Assembly: GCF_038502225.1 (NCBI RefSeq) | Contig: NW_027195255.1 | Span: 185,296 to 249,295 of the forward strand | Direction: 5' to 3' | DNA: 64,000 nucleotides | From: Cherax quadricarinatus | Lineage: Eukaryota > Arthropoda > Malacostraca > Decapoda > Parastacidae | In this document: one piece after another, positions 25,430 to 36,300 of the stretch | How positions within the stretch are numbered: position 1 is the first letter of the stretch | Layout of the letters: the number at the start of each line of letters is the position of its first letter | Translations under genes and position numbers: made by a program | The notes under the pieces: model-generated | What the model was told of the DNA's origin: nothing | The model's input: the letters and a program-made list of their open reading frames with translations, nothing else | Databases searched by the model: none

Positions 25430-26123
25430 AAAATTAGGATGAACTCTTTTAAAAATGTAGAAAGTCGAAAGTGAACATGGAAAAGAGTAAGGTGATGAGG
25501 GTATCATGATTTAGATAAAGAAAAATTGGATATCAAATTGGAGAGGAGTATGGAAGAAGTGAATGTTTTCAGATATTTGTGAGTTGACGTGTTAGCGGAT
25601 GGATTTATGAAGGATGAGGTTAACCATAGAATTGATGAAGGAAAAAGTGATTGGTGCATTGAGGTATCTGTGGAGACAAAAAAAAAACGTTATCTATGGA
25701 GGCAAAGGGAATGTATGAAGGTCTAGTGGTACCAACACTCTTATATGGGTGTGAAGCTTGGGTGGTAAATGCTGCAGCGAGGAGGCGGTGGAAATGTCCT
25801 GTCTAAGGGCAATGTGTGGTGTGAATATTATGCAGAGAATTCAGAGTATGGAAATTAGGTGTAGAGTTAATAAAAGTATTAGTCAGAGAAATGAAGAGGG
25901 GTTGTTGAGGCGGTTTGGTCGTTTAGAGACAATGGATCAAAGTAGAATGACATGGAGAGCATATAAATCTGTAGGGGAAGGAAGGCAGGGTAGGAGTCGT
26001 TCTCAAAAAGGTTGTAAGGAGTGGGTAAAGGAGGTTTTGTGGGCGAGGGGCTTGGACTTCCAACAAGGGTGCATGAGCATATTAGACAGGAGTGAATGGA
26101 AACGAATGGTATTTGGGACCTGA
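25430..26123 (+). pseudogene. LINE reverse transcriptase, degenerate C-terminal fragment
   Basis: Conceptual reading across several frames gives the C-terminal portion of a non-LTR reverse transcriptase. The first part, about 25470-25700, has the 'EKSKVM', 'FRYL', 'MKDEVNHRI' type of sequence broken by stops and frameshifts, with an A-run near 25680. Around 25715-25760 it reads 'YEGLVVPTLLYGCEAWVV'. The last part is an open frame from 25758, including 'MSCLRAMCGVNIM', 'LLRRFGRLE' and 'EWKRMVFGT' before a TGA. Palm-domain motifs with the catalytic FADD are absent, so the copy is 5'-truncated and dead. The thumb/connection type and the 'LYGCEAW' box fit a LINE family very abundant in decapods (recognised from memory). 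Clade not assigned. Confidence 0.8.
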
Positions 26124-26279
26124 CAAGCTGTTGGAGTGTGAGCAGGGTAATATTTAGTGAAGGGATTCTGGGAAACCAGTTATTTTATATAGCCGGACTT
26201 GAGTACTGGAAATGGGAAGTACAATGCCTGCACTTTAAAGGAGGGTTTTTTGGGATATTGGCAGCTTGGAGGGTGTGAG
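26124..26279 (+). mobile_element. 3' UTR start of the 25.4-kb LINE remnant
   Basis: Follows the stop codon and contains 'TATTTAGTGAAGGGATTC', 'TATATAGCCGGACTTGAG' and 'GGGATATTGGCAG', typical, from memory, of the 3' UTR of this decapod LINE. It stops abruptly at about 26279, where an opposite-strand fragment begins. A short open frame here (26096-26278) is UTR, not a gene. Confidence 0.6.
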
Positions 26280-26660
26280 ACCAGGCCTCATGATGGATCA
26301 GGGTCTGATCAACCAGGCTGTTACTGCTGGCCGCACACAAGCTGACGTACGAACCACAGCCCGGTTGGTCAGGTACTGACTTTAGGTGCCTCTCTAGTGC
26401 CTTCTTGAAGACAGCCAGAGGTCTATTGGTAATCCCCCATTATGTATGCTGGGAGGCAATTGAACAGTCTTGGGCCCCAGACACTTACTGTGTTGTCTCT
26501 CAGTGTACTCGTGGTGCCCCTGTTTTTCATCGGGGGAATGTTGCATCTCCTGCCGAGTCTTTTGCTTTCATATGGAGTGATTTTCGTGTGCAGGTTCTGT
26601 ACCAATCCCTCCAGGACCTTCCAAGTGTATATTATCATGTATCTCTTGCCTGCATTCGAG
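26280..26660 (-). pseudogene. Second LINE reverse transcriptase C-terminal fragment, minus strand
   Basis: On the minus strand a frame at 26638-26423 carries the sequence type 'IIYTWKVLEGLV', 'RRCNIPPMKNRG' and 'STLRDNTVSVWGPRLFNCLP', the C-terminal end of a CR1/Jockey-like reverse transcriptase. Its downstream side (26279-26345 read in reverse) includes 'CAGCCTGGTTGATCAG' and 'CATGAGGCCTGGTC', which I recognise as common decapod LINE 3' sequence. No catalytic motifs are present. It lies between the 3' UTR start and the 3' terminus of the plus-strand LINE, so it probably inserted into it. Confidence 0.7.
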
Positions 26661-26700
26661 GGTCACCCTCCCTTAGTGGGAGACGGCCAGCATGTTAAAA
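26661..26700 (+). mobile_element. 3' terminus of the 25.4-kb LINE remnant
   Basis: 'GGTCACCCTCCC', then 'TTAGTGGGAGACGGCC' and a short A-rich end. This matches from memory the terminal motif of the LINE family whose RT fragment lies at 25430-26123. It resumes that element after the minus-strand fragment. Confidence 0.55.
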
Positions 26701-27084
26701 TAACTAAGGGTTTTATAACACAAATGGAATAAGAGGTGTTCAGGTTCAGTCAAAGGGAAGGATAAGTGCAGTTCCTAGGATTAAGAGCCTCTTGCTGTAG
26801 GGATAAGAGAAGAAGAGAAGGTTGACTAAAGGATGCCAGAAGTCTGTAGCCAGGGACTGAAGGGATGTAATACTAAAAATCAAAAGCATAAAACCTGAAA
26901 CGGATGTAAGAGAGGGCAATGATTGACGGTATTTACTACTTGAATGTCAAATATTATGACAACCAGGGAAATAAACAATATTAAAACAAACTATATATCT
27001 GCTAGTCATGCTGCTATTTTAAGAAAAGACCATGGGTATCTCAGCGATGCTTTATTAATTAACCCATCAAGGGAGGCACCTTCA
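26701..27084. other. Spacer with partial LINE-tail fragments
   Basis: No gene. 26735-26800 ('TGTTCAGGTTCAGTC', 'AGTTCCTAGGATTAAGAGC') resembles 55530-55600 and, in reverse, the internal part of the decapod LINE tail. 27061-27090 holds 'CATCAAGGGAGGCACC', another piece of the same tail in the opposite sense. The rest, about 26810-27050, shows nothing recognisable. Confidence 0.45.
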
Positions 27085-27315
27085 TGCTGATGAGGAAGCT
27101 CAATCACTACTGCACTCAGCTCTCACACTGAGGTCCAGGGATCGATCCCCAGTACAGTTGGAAATGTTAGGACGTGCTTAAGACACCTGCTGAGCATGTT
27201 CACCTAGCAGTAAAATAGGTACCTGAGTGTTTAGTCAACTGGTGTGGTCATATCCCGGGATAAAGCTGACTTAATTTGCCCAGAATCCTGAACATAACAA
27301 GGAGCTTTCTATATA
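27085..27315 (+). mobile_element. 5' part of a tRNA-derived SINE, split by the 32-bp array
   Basis: Begins with a degenerate tRNA-like head: a B-box-like 'GGGATCGATCCCC' at about 27138-27150 and a poor A box upstream. It continues with 'GTTAGGACGTG', 'AGACACCTGCTGAGCATG', 'CAGTAAAATAGGTACC', 'GTTTAGTCAACTGGTGTG' and 'AACAAGGAGC', then 'TTTCTATATA' directly at the array edge. From memory this is the body of an abundant decapod SINE. The expected next segment (GTAGTATGTCA...GTCAGCTAGG) is precisely the unit of the adjoining 32-bp array, and the SINE 3' end reappears after the array at 46668. Confidence 0.75.
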
Positions 27316-30300
27316 GTAGTATGACAGTGATGTCAACTAGGACTGTAGTAGTATGTCAGTGATGTCAGCTAGGACTGTAGTAGTATGTCAGTGATGTCAG
27401 CTAGGACTGTAGTAGTATGTCAGTGATGTCAGCTAGGACTGTAGTAGTATGTCAGTGATGTCAGCTAGGACTGTAGTAGTATGTCAGTGATGTCAGCTAG
27501 GACTGTAGTAGTATGTCAGTGATGTCAGCTAGGACTGTAGTAGTATGTCAGTGATGTCAGCTAGGACTGTAGTAGTATGTCAGTGTTGTCAGCTAGGACT
27601 GTAGTAGTATGTCAGTGATATCAGCTAGGACTGTAGTAGTATGTCAGTGATGTCAGCTAGGACTGTAGTAGTATGTCAGTGATGTCAGCTAGGACTGTAG
27701 TAGTATGTCAGTGATGTCAGCTAGGACTGTAGTAGTATGTCAGTGATGTCAGCTAGGACTGTAGTAGTATGTCAGTGATGTCAGCTAGGACTGTAGTAGT
27801 ATGTCAGTGATGTCAGCTAGGACTGTAGTAGTATGTCAGTGATGTCAGCTAGGACTGTAGTAGTATGTCAGTGATGTCAGCTAGGACTGTAGTAGTATGT
27901 CAGTGATGTCAGCTAGGACTGTAGTAGTATGTCAGTGATGTCAGCTAGGACTGTAGTAGTATGTCAGTGTTGTCAGCTAGGACTGTAGTAGTATGTCAGT
28001 GATGTCAGCTAGGACTGTAGTAGTATGTCAGTGATGTCAGCTAGGACTGTAGTAGTATGTCAGTGATGTCAGCTAGGACTGTAGTAGTATGTCAGTGATG
28101 TTAGCTAGGACTGTAGTAGTATGTCAGTGTTGTCAGCTAGGACTGTAGTAGTATGTCAGTGATGTCAGCTAGGCCTGTAGTAGTATGTCAGTGATGTCAA
28201 CTAGGACTGTAGTAGTATGTCAGTGATGTCAGCTAGGACTGTAGTAGTATGTCAGTGATGTCAGCTAGGACTGTAGTAGTATGTCAGAGATGTCAGCTAG
28301 GACTGTAGTAGTATGTCAGTGATGTCAGCTAGGACTGTAGTAGTATGTCAGTGATGTCAGCTAGGACTGTAGTATTACAGTGATGTCAGCTAGGCTTGTA
28401 GTAGTATGTCAGTGATGTCAGCTAGGACTGTAGTAGTATGTCAGTGATGTCAGCTAGGACTGTAGTAGTATGTCAGTGATGTCAGCTAGGACTGTAGTAG
28501 TATGTCAGTGATGTCAGCTAGGACTGTAGTAATATGTCAGTGATGTCAACTAGGACTGTAGTAGTATGTCAGTGATGTCAGCTAGGACTGTAGTAGTATG
28601 TCAGTGATGTCAGCTAGGACTGTAGTAGTATGTCAGTGATGTCAGCTAGGACTGTAGTAGTATGTCAGTGATGTCAGCTAGGACTGTAGTAGTATATCAG
28701 TGATGTCAGCTAGGACTGTAGTAGTATGTCAGTGATGTCAGCTAGGACTGTAGTAGTATGTCAGTGATGTCAGCTAGGACTGTAGTAGTATGTCAGTGAT
28801 GTTAGCTAGGCTTGTAGTAGTATGTCAGTGATGTCAGCTAGTACTGTAGTAGTATGTCAGTGATGTCAGCTAGGCCTGTAGTAGTATGTCAGTGATGTCA
28901 GCTAGGACTGTAGTAGTATGTCAGTGATGTCAACTAGGACTGTAGTAGTATGTCAGTGATGTCAGCTAGGACTGTAGTAGTATGTCAGTGATGTCAGCTA
29001 GGACTGTAGTATTATGTCAGTGATGTCAGCTAGGACTGTAGTAGTATGTCAGTGATGTCAGCTAGGACTGTAGTAGTATGTCAGTGATGTCAGCTAGGAC
29101 TGTAGTAGTATGTCAGTGATGTCAGCTAGGACTGTAGTAGTATGTCAGTGATGTCAGCTAGGCTTGTAGTAGTATGTCAGTGATGTCAGCTAGGACTGTA
29201 GTAGTATGTCAGTGATGTCAGCTAGGACTGTAGTAGTATGTCAGTGATGTCAGCTAGGACTGTAGTAGTATGTCAGTGATGTCAGCTAAGACTGTAGTAG
29301 TATGTCAGTGATGTCAGCTAGGACTGTAGTAGTATGTCAGTGATGTCAGCTAGGACTGTAGTAGTATGTCAGTGATGTCAGCTAAGACTGTAGTAGTATG
29401 TCAGTGATGTCAGCTAGGACAGCTAAGACTGTAGTAGTATGTCAGTGATGTCAGCTAGGACTGTAGTAGTATGTCAGTGATGTCAGCTAGGACTGTAGTA
29501 GTATGTCAGTGATGTCAGCTAAGACTGTAGTAGTATGTCAGTGATGTCAGCTAGGACTGTAGTAGTATGTCAGTGATGTCAGCTAGGACTGTAGTAGTAT
29601 GTCAGTGATGTCAGCTAGGACTGTAGTAGTATGTCAGTGATGTCAGCTAGGACTGTAGTAGCATGTCAGTGATGTCAGCTAGGACTGTAGTAGTATATCA
29701 GTGATGTCAGCTAGAACTGTAGTAGTATGTCAGTGATGTCAGCTAGGCCTGTAGTAGTATGTCAGTGATGTCAGCTAGGACTGTAGTAGTATGTCAGTGA
29801 TGTCAGCTAGGACTGTAGTAGTATGTCAGTGATGTCAGCTAGGACTGTAGTAGTATGTCAGTGATGTCAGCTAGGACTGTAGTAGTATGTCAGTGATGTC
29901 AGCTAGGACTGTAGTAGTATGTCAGTGTTGTCAGCTAGGACTGTAGTAGTATGTCAGTGATGTCAGCTAGGACTGTAGTAGTATGTCAGTGATGTCAGCT
30001 AGGACTGTAGTAGTATGTCAGTGATGTCAGCTAGGACTGTAGTAGTATGTCAGTGATGTCAGCTAGGACTGTAGTAGTATGTCAGTGTTGTCAGCTAGGA
30101 CTGTAGTAGTATGTCAGTGATGTCAGCTAGGCCTGTAGTAGTATGTCAGTGATGTCAACTAGGACTGTAGTAGTATGTCAGTGATGTCAGCTAGGACTGT
30201 AGTAGTATGTCAGTGATGTCAGCTAGGACTGTAGTAGTATGTCAGTGATGTCAGCTAGGACTGTAGTAGTATGTCAGGGATGTCAGCTGTAGTAGTATGT

Positions 30301-33300
30301 CAGTGATGTCAGCTAGGACTGTAGTATGTACAGTGATGTCAGCTCTTGTAGTAGTATGTCAGTGATGTCAGCTAGGACTGTAGTAGTATGTCAGTGATGT
30401 CAGCTAGGACTGTAGTAGTATGTCAGTGATGTCAGCTAGGACTGTAGTAGTATGTCAGTGATGTCAGCTAGGACTGTAGTAGTATGTCAGTGATGTCAGC
30501 TAGGACTGTAGTAGTATGTCAGTGATGTCAGCTAGGACTGTAGTAGTATGTCAGTGATGTCAGCTAGGACTGTAGTAGTATGTCAGTGATGTCAGCTAGG
30601 ACTGTAGTAGTATGTCAGTGATGTCAGCTAGGACTGTAGTAGTATGTCAGTGATGTCAGCTAGGACTGTAGTAGTATGTCAGTGATGTCAGCTAGGACTG
30701 TAGTAGTACAGTGATGTCAGCTACTGTAGTATGTCAGTGATGTCAGCTAGGCTGTAGTAGTATGTCAGTGATGTCAGCTAGACTGTAGTAGTATGTCAGT
30801 GATGTCAGCTAGGCCTGTAGTAGTATGTCAGTGATGTCAGCTAGGACTGTAGTAGTATGTCAGTGATGTCAGCTAGGACTGTAGTAGTATGTCAGTGATG
30901 TCAGCTAGGACTGTAGTAGTATGTCAGTGATGTCAGCTAGGACTGTAGTAGTATGTCAGTGATGTCAGCTAGGACTGTAGTAGTATGTCAGTGATGTCAG
31001 CTAGGACTGTAGTAGTATGTCAGTGATGTCAGCTAGGACTGTAGTAGTATGTCAGTGATGTCAGCTAGGACTGTAGTAGTATGTCAGTGATGTCAGCTAG
31101 GACTGTAGTAGTATGTCAGTGATGTCAGCTAGGACTGTAGTAGTATGTCAGTGATGTGAGCTAGGACTGTAGTAGTATGTCAGTGATGTCAGCTAGGACT
31201 GTAGTAGTATGTCAGTGTTGTCAGCTAGGACTGTAGTAGTATGTCAGTGATGTCAGCTAGGACTGTAGTAGTATGTCAGTGATGTCAGCTAGGACTGTAG
31301 TAGTATGTCAGTGATGTCAGCTAGGACTGTAGTAGTATGTCAGTGATGTCAGCTAGGACTGTAGTAGTATGTCAGTGATGTGACTGTAGTAGTATGTAGT
31401 AGTATGTCAGTGATGTCAGCTAGGACTGTAGTAGTATGTCAGTGATGTCAGCTAGGACTGTAGTAGTATGTCAGTGATGTAGGACTGTAGTAGTATGTCA
31501 GTGATGTCAGCTAGGACTGTAGTAGTATGTCAGTGATGTCAGCTAGGACTGTAGTAGTATGTCAGTGATGTCAGCTAGGACTGTAGTAGTATGTCAGTGA
31601 TGTCAGCTAGGACTGTAGTAGTATGTCAGTGATGTCAGCTAGGACTGTAGTAGTATGTCAGTGATGTCAGCTAGGCTTGTAGTAGTATGTCAGTGATGTC
31701 AGCTAGGACTGTAGTAGTATGTCAGTGATGTCAGCTAGGACTGTAGTAGTATGTCAGTGATGTCAGCTAGGACTGTAGTAGTATGTCAGTGATGTCAGCT
31801 AGGACTGTAGTAGTATGTCAGTGATGTCAGCTAGGACTGTAGTAGTATATCAGTGATGTCAGCTAGGACTGTAGTAGTATGTCAGTGATGTCAGCTAGGA
31901 CTGTAGTAGTATGTCAGTGATGTCAGCTAGGACTGTAGTAGTATGTCAGTGATGTCAGCTAGGACTGTAGTGTAGTAGTATGTCAGTGATGTCAGCTAGG
32001 ACTGTAGTAGTATGTCAGTGATGTCAGCTAGGACTGTAGTAGTATGTCAGTGATGTCAGCTAGGACTGTAGTAGTATGTCAGTGATGTCAGCTAGGACTG
32101 TAGTAGTATGTCAGTGATGTCAGCTAGGACTGTAGTAGTATGTCAGTGATGTCAGCTAGGACAGTGATGTGCTAGGACTGTAGTAGTATGTCAGTGATGT
32201 CAGCTAGGACTGTAGTAGTATGTCAGTGATGTCAGCTAGGACTGAAGTAGTATGTCAGTGATGTCAGCTAGGACTGTAGTAGTATGTCAGTGATGTCAGC
32301 TAGGACTGTAGTAGTATGTCAGTGATGTCAGCTCTGTAGTAGTATGTCAGTGATGTCAGCTAGGACTGTAGTAGTATGTCAGTGATGTCAGCTAGGACTG
32401 CAGTAGTATGTCAGTGATGTCAGCTAGGACTGTAGTAGTATGTCAGTGATGTCAGCTAGGACTGTAGTAGATGTCAGTGATGTCAGCTAGGACTGTAGTA
32501 GTCAGTGATGTCAGCTAGGACTGTAGTAGTATGTCAGTGATGTCAGCTACTGTAGTAGTATGTCAGTGATGTCAGCTAGGACTGTAGTAGTATGTCAGTG
32601 ATGTCAGCTAGGACTGTAGTAGTATGTCAGTGATGTCAGCTAGGACTGTAGTAGTATGTCAGTGATGTCAGCTAGGACTGTAGTAGTATGTCAGTGATGT
32701 CAGCTAGGACTGTAGTAGTATGTCAGTGATGTCAGCTAGGACTGTAGTAGTATGTCAGTGATGTCAGCTAGGACTGTAGTAGTATGTCAGTGATGTCAGC
32801 TAGGACTGTAGTAGTATGTCAGTGATGTCAGCTAGGACTGTAGTAGTATGTCAGTGATGTCAGCTAGGACTGTAGTAGTATGTCAGTGATGTCAGCTAGG
32901 ACTGTAGTAGTATGTCAGTGATGTCAGCTAGGACTGTAGTAGTATGTCAGTGATGTCAGCTACGACTGTAGTAGTATGTCAGTGATGTCAGCTAGGACTG
33001 TAGTAGTATGTAGTGATGTCAGTGATGTAGGACTGTAGTAGTATGTCAGTGATGTCAGCTACTGTAGTAGTATGTCAGTGATGTCAGCTAGGACTGTAGT
33101 AGTATGACAGTGATGTCAGCTAGGACTGTAGTAGTATGTCAGTGATGTCAGCTAGGACTGTAGTAGTATGTCAGTGATGTCAGCTAGGACTGTAGTAGTG
33201 GGTCAGTGATGTCAGCTAGGACTGTAGTAGTATGTCAGTGATGTCAGCTAGGACTGTAGTAGTATGTCAGTGATGTCTAGCTAGGTATGTCTGTAGTAGT

Positions 33301-36300
33301 ATGTCAGTGATGTCAGCTAGGACTGTAGTAGTATGTCAGTGATGTCAGCTAGGACTGTAGTAGTATGTCAGTGATGTCAGCTAGGACTGTAGTAGTATGT
33401 CAGTGATGTCAGCTAGGACTGTAGTAGTATGTCAGTGATGTCAGCTAGGACTGTAGTAGTATGTCAGTGATGTCAGCTCGGACTGTCAGTAGTATGTCAG
33501 TGATGTCAGCTAGGACTGTAGTAGTATGTCAGTGATGTCAGCTAGGACTGTAGTAGTATGTCAGTGATGTCAGCTAGGACTGTAGTAGTATGTCAGTGAT
33601 GTCAGCTAGGACTGTAGTAGTATGTCAGTGATGTCAGCTAGGACTGTAGTAGTATGTCAGTGATGTGCTAGGACATGTCTATGTCAGCTACTGTAGTAGT
33701 ATGACAGTGATGTCAGCTAGGACTGTAGTAGTATGTCAGTGATGTCAGCTAGGACTGTAGTAGTATGTCAGTGATGTCAGCTAGGACTGTAGTAGTATGT
33801 CAGTGATGTCAGCTAGCTGTAGTAGATGTCAGTGATGTAGCTACTGTATAGTATGTCAGTGATGTCAGCTAGAACTGTAGTAGTATGTCAGTGATGTCAG
33901 CTAGGCCTGTAGTAGTATGTCAGTGATGTCAGCTAGGACTGTAGTAGTATGTCAGTGATGTCAGCTAGGACTGTAGTAGTATGTCAGTGATGTCAGCTAG
34001 GACTGTAGTAGTATGTCAGTGATGTCAGCTAGGACTGTAGTAGTATGTCAGTGATGTCAGCTAGGACTGTAGTAGTATGTCAGTGATGTCAGCTAGGACT
34101 GTAGTAGTATGTCAGTGATGTCAGCTAGGACTGTAGTAGTATGTCAGTGATGTCAGCTAGGACTGTAGTAGTATGTCAGTGATGTCAGCTAGGACTGTAG
34201 TAGTATGTCAGTGATGTCAGCTAGGACTGTAGTAGTATGTCAGTGATGTCAGCTAGGACTGTAGTAGTATGTCAGTGATGTCAGCTAGGACTGTAGTAGT
34301 GGGTCAGTGATGTCAGCTAGGACTGTAGTAGTATGTCAGTGATGTCAGCTAGGACTGTAGTAGTATGTCAGTGATGTCAGATAGGAATGTAGTAGTATGT
34401 CAGTGATGTCAGCTAGGACTGTAGTAGTATGACAGTGATGTCAGCTAGGACTGTAGTAGTATGTCAGTGATGTCAGCTAGGACTGTAGTAGTATGTCAGT
34501 GATGTCAGCTAGGACTGTAGTAGTATGTCAGTGATGTCAGCTAGGACTGTAGTAGTATGTCAGTGATGTCAGCTAGGACTGTAGTAGTATGTCAGTGATG
34601 TCAGCTAGGACTGTAGTAGTATGTCAGTGATGTCAGCTAGGACTGTAGTAGTATGTCAGTGATGTCAGCTAGGACTGTAGTAGTATGTCAGTGATGTCAG
34701 CTAGGACTGTAGTAGTATGTCAGTGATGTCAGCTAGGACTGTAGTAGTATGTCAGTGATGTCAGCTAGGACTGTAGTAGTATGTCAGTGATGTCAGCTAG
34801 GACTGTAGTAGTATGTCAGTGATGTCAGCTAGGACTGTAGTAGTATGTCAGTGATGTCAGCTAGGACTGTAGTAGTATGTCAGTGATGTCAGCTAGGACT
34901 GTAGTAGTATGTCAGTGATGTCAGCTAGGACTGTAGTAGTATGTCAGTGATGTCAGCTAGGACTGTAGTAGTATGTCAGTGATGTCAGCTAGGACTGTAG
35001 TAGTATGTCAGTGATGTCAGCTAGGTCTGTAGTAGTATGTCAGTGATGTCAGCTAGGACTGTAGTAGTATGTCAGTGATGTCAGCTAGGACTGTAGTAGT
35101 ATGTCAGTGATGTCAGCTAGGACTGTAGTAGTATGTCAGTGATGTCAGCTAGGACTGTAGTAGTATGTCAGTGATGTCAGCTAGGACTGTAGTAGTATGT
35201 CAGTGATGTCAGCTAGGACTGTAGTAGTATGTCAGTGATGTCAGCTAGGACTGTAGTAGTATGTCAGTGATGTCAGCTAGGACTGTAGTAGTATGTCAGT
35301 GATGTCAGCTAGGACTGTAGTAGTATGTCAGTGATGTCAGCTAGGACTGTAGTAGTATGTCAGTGATGTCAGCTAGGACTGTAGTAGTATGTCAGTGATG
35401 TCAGCTAGGACTGTAGTAGTATGTCAGTGATGTCAGCTAGGACTGTAGTAGTATGTCAGTGATGTCAGCTAGGACTGTAGTAGTATGTCAGTGATGTCAG
35501 CTAGGACTGTAGTAGTATGTCAGTGATGTCAGCTAGGACTGTAGTAGTATGTCAGTGATGTCAGCTAGGACTGTAGTAGTATGTCAGTGATGTCAGCTAG
35601 GACTGTAGTAGTATGTCAGTGATGTCAGCTAGGACTGTAGTAGTATGTCAGTGATGTCAGCTAGGACTGTAGTAGTATGTCAGTGATGTCAGCTAGGACT
35701 GTAGTAGTATGTCAGTGATGTCAGCTAGGACTGTAGTAGTATGTCAGTGATGTCAGCTAGGACTGTAGTAGTATGTCAGTGATGTCAGCTAGGACTGTAG
35801 TAGTGATGTCAGCTAGGACTGTAGTGATGTCAGCTAGGACTGTAGTAGTATGTCAGTGATGTCAGCTAGGACTGTAGTAGTATGTCAGTGATGTCAGCTA
35901 GGACTGTGGTAGTATGTCAGTGATGTCAGCTAGGACTGTAGTAGTATGTCAGTGATGTCAGCTAGGACTGTAGTAGTAGTAGTATGTCAGTAGGACTGTA
36001 GTAGTGTCATGTCAGCTAGGACTGTAGTAGTATGTCAGTGATGTCAGCTAGGACTGTAGTAGTATGTCAGTGATGTCAGCTAGGACTGTAGTAGTATGTC
36101 AGTGATGTCAGCTAGGACTGTAGTAGTATGTCAGTGATGTCAGCTAGGACTGTAGTAGTATGTCAGTGATGTCAGCTAGGACTGTAGTAGTATGTCAGTG
36201 ATGTCAGCTAGGACTGTAGTAGTATGTCAGTGATGTCAGCTAGGACTGTAGTAGTATGTCAGTGATGTCAGCTAGGACTGTAGTAGTATGTCAGTGAGAT

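Noticed and set aside
26405..26732. Plus-strand frames of about 97 codons
   Set aside because: Antisense to the minus-strand LINE RT fragment, whose reading gives recognisable RT sequence.
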